This document shows, piece after piece, positions 21,658 to 29,163 of a stretch of DNA of 64,000 bases. This DNA is from an uncultured Bacteroidales bacterium (GTDB lineage Bacteria; Bacteroidota; Bacteroidia; Bacteroidales; Bacteroidaceae): contig CACYYM010000017.1 in the NCBI GenBank assembly GCA_902778625.1, positions 1 through 64,000 of the forward strand, written 5' to 3'. Under the pieces are notes generated by a model. It was not told the DNA's origin, did not search any database, and saw nothing but the letters and a program-made list of their open reading frames with translations. A program made the translations under genes and the position numbers. Every line of letters starts with the position of its first letter. The first letter of the stretch is position 1.

Positions 21658-23148
21658 ATGGTCACATTTTGTATTGCATTAGCTTGCCTGGTGCTTGGTT
21701 ACTTCATCTATGGCACGTTTGCGGAGAAGGTGTTCGGCGTTGACACAAAGCGCACAACACCTTGCTATACGAAACAGGACGGAGCCGACTACATCCCGAT
21801 GCCAACTTGGAAAGTCTATACGGTTCAGTTCCTCAACATTGCTGGCACAGGACCTATTTTTGGCGCTATGATGGGCGTTCTCTACGGTCCTGCAGCTTTC
21901 CTTTGGATTGTCTTCGGCTGCATCCTTGGAGGTGCCATGCACGACTATATGGCAGGCATGATAAGCATTCGGCGAGGCGGAATGGGCTTGCCGGAAATAA
22001 TCGGTGACGAACTTGGCAGCGTCTGCCGACTGGTAATGCGTGTTGTGACGCTTGTCTTGATGATTTGTGTGGGCGCAAGTTTCGTGCTGATTCCAGCCGG
22101 ACTGATGGAGCAATTGACCTTGAGGCTGTTCGATGTCGCTGATACTTACCTGATTTGGACAGTTTTGATTCTTGTCTTCTACCTCGCCGTAACGGTCTTT
22201 TCCATCAACAAAGTCATCGGAACCATCTATCCCATCTTCGGTGCGGCCCTGCTCATTATGGCTGTTCTCATCGGTTTCGGCATCTTTACCCACGAAGGCA
22301 ACATCCCTAATCTTGCAGAAAGTTTTACCGACCATTATCCGGTAAGTTATACGCCCTTGTTCCCAGGCCTCTTCATCACGATTGCTTGCGGAGCTGTAAG
22401 CGGGTTTCACGCCACACAGAGCCCCATGATGGCTCGTTGCATCAAGAACGAGAAGTACGGCCTTCGTTGTTTCTACGGAGCGATGGTGACCGAAGGTGTG
22501 GTTGCCCTCATTTGGGCAGCGGCAGCGATGAAGTTCGTCGATATGCTCGATATTGCTGGAGCAACTCCTTACGAAAAGCTCTACAACGCCATGACAGCTT
22601 GCGGAACGGTCAAGATGAATCCAGGCCTTTTGGTTGAGCGAATGTGTAATGATTGGCTGGGTAATGCAGGACTGGTGCTTGCCGTGCTTGGTATCGTGGC
22701 AGCCCCGATGAGTACTGGCGGCAGCGCTTTTCGGGCAGCTCGCATGATTGTGGCCGACTTCAGCCACTATGACCAGAAGCCACTCCTTAAGCGACTCATC
22801 CTCACAGCCCCCTTGTTTGCCGTTGCCATCGCCATGTTGAACGTCAGCAGCTTCAAGGTTTTGTGGCTTTATGTCTCATGGTTCAACCAGGTGCTGGCCA
22901 CCTTCACCTTCTTCACCATTGCGCACTTCCTGAAACATCGGACAGACGGAAAAGGCATCTTGCCCGGTTGGTCGTGGCTTATCGCATACTTCCCAGCTGT
23001 ATTTATGTGTGCTGTAAGTGCCTGTTTCATCTTGATAGACAAGGAAAACGGCTTTGGCCTCGACCAAACTATGGGTTATATGATAGGTGGAGCATTTACC
23101 ACAATTGTGGCTATATGGTTTATAATAAAGAATATAAAAAAAGAATAA
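21658..23148 (+). CDS. cstA: CstA-family peptide/pyruvate transporter, first copy
   Basis: About 496 residues with many membrane segments. CstA hallmarks: CYTKQDGADYIPMPTW, QFLNIAGTGPIFGAMMG, CILGGAMHDYMAGM, SIRRGGMGLPEIIGDELG, ACGAVSGFHATQSPMMARC and APMSTGGSAFRAAR. The family imports peptides or pyruvate during carbon limitation. The ATG at 21658 is preferred over an in-frame TTG at 21652. E. coli CstA is about 700 residues; this shorter form matches the Bacteroidetes type. A second copy follows 55 bases downstream. Confidence 0.9.
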   Translation: MVTFCIALACLVLGYFIYGTFAEKVFGVDTKRTTPCYTKQDGADYIPMPTWKVYTVQFLNIAGTGPIFGAMMGVLYGPAAFLWIVFGCILGGAMHDYMAGMISIRRGGMGLPEIIGDELGSVCRLVMRVVTLVLMICVGASFVLIPAGLMEQLTLRLFDVADTYLIWTVLILVFYLAVTVFSINKVIGTIYPIFGAALLIMAVLIGFGIFTHEGNIPNLAESFTDHYPVSYTPLFPGLFITIACGAVSGFHATQSPMMARCIKNEKYGLRCFYGAMVTEGVVALIWAAAAMKFVDMLDIAGATPYEKLYNAMTACGTVKMNPGLLVERMCNDWLGNAGLVLAVLGIVAAPMSTGGSAFRAARMIVADFSHYDQKPLLKRLILTAPLFAVAIAMLNVSSFKVLWLYVSWFNQVLATFTFFTIAHFLKHRTDGKGILPGWSWLIAYFPAVFMCAVSACFILIDKENGFGLDQTMGYMIGGAFTTIVAIWFIIKNIKKE

Positions 23149-23166
23149 ATAACAACTGCCCTCAAG

Positions 23167-23197
23167 TTCTTCCCCTCGGGGAAGTTAGAAGGGGGCC
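23167..23197. repeat. GC-rich inverted element (CCCCTCGGGG type) between the two cstA genes
   Basis: TTCTTCCCCTCGGGGAAG is a self-complementary hairpin followed by TTAGAAGGGGGCC. It closely matches the two elements at the ilvN/thioesterase junction (28252-28348). It may tune expression of the second cstA gene. Confidence 0.65.
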
Positions 23198-23203
23198 ACG
23201 ATT

Positions 23204-24646
23204 ATGATTACATTTAGTATCTCTTTACTTTGCCTCTTGTTGGGCTATTTGCTTTACGGCACAGTCGTTGAGCGTGTCATCAAGCCCAGCAGTACAGCTC
23301 AGATGCCCTGCTACACCAAGCAGGACGGAGTCGATTTCATTCCCATGCCAACATGGCGAGTCTTCCTCATCCAGTTCCTCAACATTGCCGGTACCGGCCC
23401 CATCTTCGGAGCCATTATGGGCATCCTCTTTGGCCCCGCAGCCTATCTTTGGATAGTGCTTGGATGCATTTTTGCCGGAGCCGTTCACGACTATCTTTGT
23501 GGCATGATTTGCATCAGACAAGGCGGCATCTCGTTGCCTGAGATTATCGGAAACGAGTTGGGCGAAGGAATGCGATTGGTAATGCGAATTGGAGCCCTTG
23601 TGTTGCTTGTCCTTGTTGGTGCAGTCTTCGTGACGACGCCAGCTGCTTTGCTCGACAACATGACGCCCGACAAAGGCTGGTTCTTGTCGAATGGTTTCTG
23701 GTTGGCAGCAATTTTCTTCTACTTCATCCTTGCCACGCTTTTGCCCATCGACAAGCTTATCGGCAGAGTTTATCCTTTGTTCGGACTTGCTTTGCTCGTG
23801 ATGGCATTAGGCATTTGCTGGGGTATTTACACGAAAGAAGGTTGGATGCCGGAGATTACAGATGCTCCTTTTGTGACGCATCACCCAAAAGGTTTGCCAA
23901 TCTTCCCAATGCTTTGTATCACAATTGCTTGTGGCGCGATTAGTGGCTTCCACGGAACCCAGAGCCCACTTATGGCGAGATGCCTCACCAACGAACGTCA
24001 TGGCCGTCCTGTCTTCTACGGAGCCATGATTACAGAAGGTATTGTGGCACTCATTTGGGCTGCTGCTGCGGTTAAGTTTGCCAGCATGCTTCCAGGCGAA
24101 GAGGGTGCTACGGCTTACGAGAAGCTTGCCGCTCTGGGCAATCCGGCAATTGTGGTAAAGGAGATTAGTGTAGGTTGGATGGGTACGATAGGCGCTATTC
24201 TTGCCATACTTGGCGTGGTTGCAGCGCCCATCACGAGTGGCGATACGGCATTCCGAAGCGCCCGTCTCATCGCTGCCGACTTCCTTCACGTCGACCAAAA
24301 GAACATCTGGAAGCGACTCATGCTTTGCCTTCCGCTCTTTGCCATCACAACAGGTCTCTTCTTTATTGACTTCAATGTGCTTTGGCGCTACTTTGCATGG
24401 ACCAATCAGACGCTTGCCTGCTTCATGCTTTGGGCTGCAGCGGTATGGCTGACCAGGAGAGGTTACAATTGTTGGATAGCATTCATTCCAGCACTCTTTA
24501 TGGCAGTGGTAACCACGAGCTATATCATTGTTGCCCCCGAAGGCTTCGGCCTTCCCCTTCCCGTGGGCCTTATTGCGGGATTTGCCTTAATGGCTTTGCA
24601 GATGTTCCATTTCCTGAAATACATTTATAAACAACCTAATAAATAA
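23204..24646 (+). CDS. cstA: CstA-family peptide/pyruvate transporter, second copy
   Basis: 480 residues, a diverged tandem duplicate of the preceding gene. It has the same blocks: CYTKQDGVDFIPMPTW, QFLNIAGTGPIFGAIMG, AGAVHDYLCGM, SLPEIIGNELGEGMRLVMR, ACGAISGFHGTQSPLMARC and APITSGDTAFRSAR. The substrate-related difference cannot be read from sequence. The divergence of the loops and C-terminus suggests separate substrates or regulation rather than gene dosage. It is followed after 8 bases by an outer-membrane barrel gene, so the three genes form one transcription unit. Confidence 0.9.
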   Translation: MITFSISLLCLLLGYLLYGTVVERVIKPSSTAQMPCYTKQDGVDFIPMPTWRVFLIQFLNIAGTGPIFGAIMGILFGPAAYLWIVLGCIFAGAVHDYLCGMICIRQGGISLPEIIGNELGEGMRLVMRIGALVLLVLVGAVFVTTPAALLDNMTPDKGWFLSNGFWLAAIFFYFILATLLPIDKLIGRVYPLFGLALLVMALGICWGIYTKEGWMPEITDAPFVTHHPKGLPIFPMLCITIACGAISGFHGTQSPLMARCLTNERHGRPVFYGAMITEGIVALIWAAAAVKFASMLPGEEGATAYEKLAALGNPAIVVKEISVGWMGTIGAILAILGVVAAPITSGDTAFRSARLIAADFLHVDQKNIWKRLMLCLPLFAITTGLFFIDFNVLWRYFAWTNQTLACFMLWAAAVWLTRRGYNCWIAFIPALFMAVVTTSYIIVAPEGFGLPLPVGLIAGFALMALQMFHFLKYIYKQPNK

Positions 24647-24654
24647 CAATCATT

Positions 24655-25137
24655 ATGAAAAAAGTTATTCTTTCTCTGCTTTTCGCAGTTGTTTCAATGG
24701 GTGCTTTCGCACAGTTCGAGCAAGGTACGAAGTATGCTAACCTTTCCCTCACGGGCTTTGGCATGAATTACAGCAAAGCTGGAGGCTTCAATCTTGGCTT
24801 AGATGCTACAGGCGGTTACTTCGTTGCCGACAGTTGGATGGTGCTTGGTCAGTTTGGATGGTCGCATATGGATGGCGATAATGTCTTCGGACTGGGTGCC
24901 GGAGCACGCTACTACATGGTTCAGAACGGCCTGTTCTTCGGTGGTGGCCTCAAGTACAACCACGTTGGCCCAGACTTCAAAACTGACAATTTCTTCCTGA
25001 CACCCGAGGTTGGTTACTGCTTCTACCTCAACCAGTACGTCAGCGTAGAGCCCTCTATCTATTGCGACATGTGCCTGAACCACTTCAAGGACTTCACCAA
25101 GATTGGCTTGAAGATAGGCTTTGGCTTCTACTTCTAA
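24655..25137 (+). CDS. Small outer-membrane beta-barrel protein
   Basis: 160 residues with a signal peptide (MKKVILSLLFAVVSMGAFAQ) and alternating strands rich in Gly and aromatic residues (GGFNLGLDATGGYFVADSWMVLGQFGWSH, ARYYMVQNGLFFGGGLKYNHVG), ending in Phe (KIGFGFYF) as outer-membrane barrels do. The size fits an 8-stranded barrel. Function is unknown. Its position 8 bases behind two CstA transporters suggests an envelope role connected with the same substrate, which is inference only. A strong terminator follows. Confidence 0.75.
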   Translation: MKKVILSLLFAVVSMGAFAQFEQGTKYANLSLTGFGMNYSKAGGFNLGLDATGGYFVADSWMVLGQFGWSHMDGDNVFGLGAGARYYMVQNGLFFGGGLKYNHVGPDFKTDNFFLTPEVGYCFYLNQYVSVEPSIYCDMCLNHFKDFTKIGLKIGFGFYF

Positions 25138-25156
25138 TTGGTGAAAGAGTGAAAAG

Positions 25157-25190
25157 AAAGAGGCGGGCATTGCTGCTCGCCTCTTTGTTT
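25157..25190 (+). terminator. Rho-independent terminator after the cstA operon
   Basis: A 12-bp stem (AAAGAGGCGGGC pairing with GCTCGCCTCTTT, one G-T pair) with a 6-base loop, then TGTTTTAATAG. Confidence 0.85.
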
Positions 25191-25192
25191 TA

Positions 25193-25312
25193 ATAGTTTA
25201 GAGTTGATGGTTTAGTGTTTAGTGTCAGTTTAATAGTTTAGAGTTTAATAAGAACTTTCAACTATCGACTTCAATACTGTCTCTAAACTCTACACTCTAA
25301 ACTCTCAACTTT
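25193..25312. repeat. TTTAGAG-type dispersed repeats, in both orientations
   Basis: Several copies of GTTTAGAGT(T) in the first half and CTCTAAACTC in the second half give a loose inverted arrangement between the convergent barrel and ilvC genes. No gene is visible here. Confidence 0.6.
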
Positions 25313-25315
25313 CGT

Positions 25316-26359
25316 CTAGTTGTTCTCGGGACGAAGTTTACGAACAGTCTCTGCTGTGCGCCACATCTCGCTGTCGTGCAGAGCAGCCAGTTCCTTCTCC
25401 AGACCAACGCGGTAGTCGGGCTTCGAGTTGGCGTCGATGCTGATCTGAGCTTCGTTGCCGCACTTCACGCTTGCATAGAGCTGTTCTACGACGGGCTTGA
25501 TGGCGTCGTGGAAACGGGGGAACCAGTCGAGGGCACCACGCTGTGCTGTGGTAGAGCAGTTGGCGTACATCCAGTCCATACCCTTCTGAGCGAAGAGAGG
25601 CATGAGGCTCTGGGTGAGTTCCTCTACGGTCTCGTTGAAAGCTTCGGAAGGTGTGTGACCATTCTCGCGGAGCACTTCGTACTGAGCCAGAAGCAAACCC
25701 TGAATGGCGCCCATCAGCGAACCGCGCTCGCCAGTGAGGTCGGATGTTGCTTCGCGCTGGAAAGTGGTCTCGAAGAGATAACCTGAACCGATACCGATGC
25801 CGAGGGCAAGTGTGCGGTCCAGAGCACGACCGGTTGCGTCGTTGTAGACAGCGTAAGAGCTGTTCAGGCCGCGACCTTCGAGAAACATAGTGCGCAGGCT
25901 TGTTCCGCTACCCTTCGGGGCAACCATGATGACGTCGATGTCCTTAGAGGGCACACAACCCGTGCGGTCGTTCCAAGTGATGGCGAAACCATGAGAGAAA
26001 TAGAGTGCCTTGCCGGGCGTGAGGTACTTCTGCAGAGTGGGCCATACGCTCATCACAGCAGCATCGGAAAGCAGACACATCACGATGGTACCCTTGTCGG
26101 CAGCCTCTTCGATGGAGAAGAGCGTCTCACCGGGAACCCATCCGTCGGCCTTTGCCTTCTCGAAAGTCTTGCCCTGACGCTGGCCTACAATCACGTTGAA
26201 GCCATTGTCGCGCAGGTTGCAAGCCTGGCCGGGACCTTGTACGCCGTAGCCAATGACGGCAATCGTCTCGTCCTTCAGAATCTCACGTGCTTTTTCAAGA
26301 GGGAACTCCTCGCGGGTCACAACTTCCTCGATGACACCGCCAAAATTCATTTTTGCCAT
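25316..26359 (-). CDS. ilvC: Ketol-acid reductoisomerase
   Basis: 347 residues. Converts acetolactate or acetohydroxybutyrate to the dihydroxy acids in valine and isoleucine synthesis, using NAD(P)H and magnesium. The N-terminal Rossmann domain shows IAVIGYGVQGPGQACNLRDNG; GLNSSYAV and the knotted C-terminal domain (SDLTGERGSLMGAIQGLL, with metal-binding Asp and Glu) follow. It lies downstream of the ilvD-B-N-thioesterase genes but is separated from them by a CPBP protease gene, a 22-bp repeat array and its own promoter. Confidence 0.95.
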   Translation of the reverse strand: MAKMNFGGVIEEVVTREEFPLEKAREILKDETIAVIGYGVQGPGQACNLRDNGFNVIVGQRQGKTFEKAKADGWVPGETLFSIEEAADKGTIVMCLLSDAAVMSVWPTLQKYLTPGKALYFSHGFAITWNDRTGCVPSKDIDVIMVAPKGSGTSLRTMFLEGRGLNSSYAVYNDATGRALDRTLALGIGIGSGYLFETTFQREATSDLTGERGSLMGAIQGLLLAQYEVLRENGHTPSEAFNETVEELTQSLMPLFAQKGMDWMYANCSTTAQRGALDWFPRFHDAIKPVVEQLYASVKCGNEAQISIDANSKPDYRVGLEKELAALHDSEMWRTAETVRKLRPENN

Positions 26360-26426
26360 AGTCTAGTAGATTTATTGTTGTTGAAAATGTACTTTCTTTT
26401 TGTTGTGTTATCCGTTTAATCGCGTG

Positions 26427-26434
26427 CAAAGATA
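26427..26434 (-). promoter_or_regulatory. -7 promoter box (TATCTTTG, minus strand) for ilvC
   Basis: CAAAGATA on the plus strand, 67 bases before the ilvC ATG. It shows that ilvC can be transcribed separately from the other ilv genes. Confidence 0.65.
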
Positions 26435-26560
26435 CAACAAAAAATTGAAAGTCCGTTGCTTTTTGCTTAAAAATATAGTCCCAAGTGCTAGAGAGGGGGA
26501 AACAGTCCCTAATTCTCACAGAACATTCTTCAGTATAAAATTCGGTTCGTAGCGGGCGCC

Positions 26561-26592
26561 GTGAATATTTTTGGCGGGCGCTAAAAATTCAC
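26561..26592 (-). terminator. Imperfect hairpin downstream of the CPBP gene, possible terminator
   Basis: GTGAATATTTTT pairs imperfectly with TAAAAATTCAC around a GGCGGGCG loop. It lies past the CPBP stop and its repeat array, and could end the ilvD-to-CPBP transcript. GCGGGCGC occurs twice here. Confidence 0.4.
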
Positions 26593-26596
26593 GAGG

Positions 26597-26695
26597 CACG
26601 TTAAGTCTTCCAACTTAACACGTTAAGTTCGCCAACTTGACACGTTAAGTTGCCCAACTAAGCGTGTTAAGTTTGCAAACTGGCCGTGTTATGTT
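26597..26695. repeat. 22-bp tandem array, locus 4 (four units plus a half), entering a gene end
   Basis: Units at 26597-26618, 26619-26640 and 26641-26662 begin CACGTTAAGT; the unit at 26663-26684 begins CGTGTTAAGT, and a half unit follows to 26695. The last unit and a half lie inside the CPBP coding sequence and supply its stop codon and final residues. The fourth unit holds the perfect palindrome AGTTTGCAAACT. Confidence 0.9.
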
Positions 26696-27488
26696 CTTGC
26701 TCTTTCCTTGTTGGATACTTTCGGTTGAACCAGTATATTCCGCAAGACAGAACGAGGAGGCTTACGATGAGGACGGCTGCTTTGGGGACGATGCTCAGTT
26801 CGTCGAAACTTTCATCAACGTAGTTGGGCAAAAGGAGTGCGGTGGAGTTGTTCACGACATGAACCACGATGCCCGGAATAAGGCTTCCTGTTCGGCAGCA
26901 TAGCCAGCCAAGCAATATGCCATAGAGGGTGCCGTAAACCATTTGGCTGGGGTCCATGTGAATCGCTCCAAAGATGAGTGCCTGAACCAGAATGCAGATA
27001 TAAGGCTTGCGAGGTATCATCTTCATAAGCGCAGTAAGGATGGCACCGCGACAGAGCATTTCTTCGGCGATGGGCGCTAAGATGCCTGTGTCGATGAAGC
27101 CGATCACACCGCCTGTCATGTCGCTGAACTCGTCGTCAGACAGGTCGCTTGGAACATCGATGATGCTCATCAGGTAATCTTCAGGAAAGTACCAGCCGAG
27201 GAACAGCACCACGCCCATCAGAAGAACCATCCAGACGTCGCTCCGCTTGATACGGCCTAAGTTTAGGCTCGCCCAACGTTTCCATTGAAAGCATGCAATG
27301 ATAAGCGCGGACCCCAGCATCATGCCTGTTGTCATGAAGGGCGTTTGCCAGAGTTCGTCGCTGCTCATCGTGCCGCCTTGCAGCCTGTCCCTCACCACTT
27401 CCCAAATTGCGATAATGACAACGGGCATTACCAAAAGCACCCCATAGACAATGAGGTACTTGATGATGTTGGCAATCTCTCTCTTCAT
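26667..27488 (-). CDS. CPBP-family intramembrane metalloprotease (CAAX protease-like)
   Basis: About 273 residues with several membrane segments. The three CPBP motifs are intact: EEMLCRG (EExxxR), FGAIHMD (FxxxH) and HVVNN (HxxxN). The family cleaves membrane proteins or prenylated peptides. Bacterial substrates are rarely known. I start at the Met at 27488 (MKREIANIIKYLIVYG) because sequence further upstream overlaps the thioesterase gene end. The final seven residues (HNTASLQ-T) and the TAA come from a 22-bp repeat array. It sits between the acyl-ACP thioesterase and ilvC, which are neighbours in related genomes as far as I recall, so it may be an insertion. Confidence 0.85.
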   Translation of the reverse strand: MKREIANIIKYLIVYGVLLVMPVVIIAIWEVVRDRLQGGTMSSDELWQTPFMTTGMMLGSALIIACFQWKRWASLNLGRIKRSDVWMVLLMGVVLFLGWYFPEDYLMSIIDVPSDLSDDEFSDMTGGVIGFIDTGILAPIAEEMLCRGAILTALMKMIPRKPYICILVQALIFGAIHMDPSQMVYGTLYGILLGWLCCRTGSLIPGIVVHVVNNSTALLLPNYVDESFDELSIVPKAAVLIVSLLVLSCGIYWFNRKYPTRKEQEHNTASLQT

Positions 27489-27507
27489 AAAGATGTAGGG
27501 GCTGTTA

Positions 27508-28308
27508 TCACTTGAAACAAACTTTTGCCTGACAAACCACGTCGCCTTCGTTCTTGCGGACCTCAATGTCTGTCTCGTTCTCGCTTATTGTCTGTTCGTA
27601 GAAGCTGAGACGGTCGCCCATGTAAGCCTCTGCCTTGTAGGCTATCTCGAAGCGGCGGATGCCTCCCTGCTCGAAGCGCTCGCGGGGGAAGAGGTCGAGG
27701 ATGTGTTCGATGTACTTGATGCTGTTGATGTGGCCGTTGATGTCAACGTCGCTGTAGTAGGTGTCGATGGTGCGGACAAGCTGTGGCTCGCGGAAGCGGA
27801 AGCGTCCATGGCCCTCGATGGGGCAGACGTTCTCTTCCTCCGGCACAATATATCGGAGGATGTCTCCATCGTAGAGTGTCAGCAGGTCGCAAGGCTTGCG
27901 CGTCTCCAAGTCAATCATCGCCCACACACTTCGTGCATAACCAAGGGGCTTACCGTCAGCGTTATGGATGGAGAAGTTACGGTTTGTGAATAGCTTCATC
28001 ACGCTCTCAACCCAAGTTTTCACTTCGCAATGCTCATATTGCCGTGGCATCTCGTTCATCTCAATGCTGAGACGAGAAAGCACCCAAGTGTGCCTGGTCT
28101 CGTTTAATGCACCGATGCCCCAACCGCGCTTCTGCGAGTGATTGCCCGCAGCATTGAGCAAGTGATTGCCAAGCACGCCAAGAAAGATGCGACCGGTAAA
28201 GTCGACATGAAAAGGCTCGACAAAGAAAGGGTAGGAGTCGATGCAGTCCACGGCCCCCCTCTGTCTCCCCCGAGGGGGAGGAATTGTTTGTCGCCTTGTC
28301 GCTTCCAT
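27508..28308 (-). CDS. Acyl-ACP thioesterase
   Basis: Up to 266 residues. Matches the bacterial acyl-ACP thioesterase family (two hot-dog domains): FFVEPFHVDFTGRIFLGVLGNHLLNAAG at the start of the core, LNETRHTWVLSRLSIEM, and the second-domain motif YSDVDINGHINSIKYIEHILD with the catalytic Asp/Asn/His region. It releases fatty acids from ACP. The first ~20 residues (PPPRGRQRGAVD) are encoded by a GC-rich inverted element and are not homologous to relatives. A GTG at 28251, giving MDCIDSYPFFVEPF, is a credible alternative start. It lies 6 bases after ilvN. In Bacteroidales this gene commonly sits in the ilv operon, perhaps linked to branched-chain acyl metabolism. Confidence 0.88.
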   Translation of the reverse strand: MEATRRQTIPPPRGRQRGAVDCIDSYPFFVEPFHVDFTGRIFLGVLGNHLLNAAGNHSQKRGWGIGALNETRHTWVLSRLSIEMNEMPRQYEHCEVKTWVESVMKLFTNRNFSIHNADGKPLGYARSVWAMIDLETRKPCDLLTLYDGDILRYIVPEEENVCPIEGHGRFRFREPQLVRTIDTYYSDVDINGHINSIKYIEHILDLFPRERFEQGGIRRFEIAYKAEAYMGDRLSFYEQTISENETDIEVRKNEGDVVCQAKVCFK

Positions 28309-28348
28309 TAGTAATTAGTGTTCTCCCCTCGGGGAGTTAGAGGGGGCC
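28252..28348. repeat. Pair of inverted GC-rich elements enclosing the ilvN stop and thioesterase start
   Basis: 28252-28280 (GGCCCCCCTCTGTCTCCCCC and on) and 28323-28348 (CTCCCCTCGGGGAGTTAGAG and on) are reverse complements with few mismatches. Each also folds on itself through CTCCCC...GGGGAG. The 42 bases between hold the ilvN TAA and the thioesterase ATG. In RNA the pair can form a stem of about 24 bp around the junction. The elements encode the last residues of IlvN (SNSPRGEH) and the first of the thioesterase. Confidence 0.8.
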
Positions 28349-29163
28349 TCTCTCTCCTCTTCGCGCTTTGCAATGTAAGCATCTAGGCGCTCGATGCACG
28401 ACTTCGTGACTGCAATGCGGCCTGTACGGACAAACTGCAAGACGCAACCGAGCGCGTCGAGCTGGGTGAAGAGCTCTATCACATCCCTCGTGATGCCGGT
28501 ATTCTCGACGATGGTGTAAGTGGGATTTACCTCGACGATGCGGGCGTCGTAGCGACGAACGATGCACGAAATGTCCTGATTGGCAAGCACCATCGGCGTG
28601 GAAAGCTTCAGCAAAGAGGTCTCGAGGATGAATATCTCGTCGTCCACAAAACAGTTAGCCTGCAAGACATCAACCTTCTTTTCGATTTGCTTGGTCAGCA
28701 TCTCTGCCATCTCCTGCTTGCAGTAGCAGGTAATCGTGTACTTGTGGACACCAGGAGTGGAAGAGGCGCATACATTGAGGCTCTCGATGTTGACCTGCCG
28801 ACGGGTAAAGACGGCGGTTATCTGGTTGAGAATACCTGCGAAGTTCTCGGAATAGACGATGAGCGTGTAGAGTGTCAGGCCGTCGTGACTGAGCAAAGCA
28901 CCTTCGTGACCGGGCACAGCAGGACGAGCCACAGCATTACGCTTGAATGTCTCTTGCTGACCGCCTTTCGCCATATCCTGAGCAAGTGTGGCACGACGTT
29001 GGCGCGCGAGGTTCTTCTCGAAGCTGTCACGCTCTATCGCTGCAGCTGCATAGACCGCCTCATTGAAACCTTGCATCTCTTGAGCCTGCTCCAGCTCTTC
29101 GCATTTACCGCATGTATTGCAATCGCCGCACTCTGCGGCACCCATTTTCTTCTTTGTCTTCAT
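28315..29163 (-). CDS. ilvN: Acetolactate synthase small (regulatory) subunit with unusual Cys-rich N-terminal extension
   Basis: 282 residues, much longer than the usual 160-190. The ACT domain begins near residue 97 (YTLIVYSENFAGILNQITAVFTRRQVNIESLNV), with a second regulatory domain to about 265. This subunit binds the end-product valine and activates IlvB. The first ~95 residues are extra: C12, C15, C18 and C21 form a regular CxxCxxCxxC cluster (CGDCNTCGKC), then a charged Gln/Arg-rich helical stretch. Such a cluster could bind zinc or an Fe-S centre; I know of no such extension in this family. The C-terminal SNSPRGEH is encoded by a GC-rich element. Its ATG shares one base with the ilvB stop. 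Confidence 0.9.
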   Translation of the reverse strand: MKTKKKMGAAECGDCNTCGKCEELEQAQEMQGFNEAVYAAAAIERDSFEKNLARQRRATLAQDMAKGGQQETFKRNAVARPAVPGHEGALLSHDGLTLYTLIVYSENFAGILNQITAVFTRRQVNIESLNVCASSTPGVHKYTITCYCKQEMAEMLTKQIEKKVDVLQANCFVDDEIFILETSLLKLSTPMVLANQDISCIVRRYDARIVEVNPTYTIVENTGITRDVIELFTQLDALGCVLQFVRTGRIAVTKSCIERLDAYIAKREEEREAPSNSPRGEH

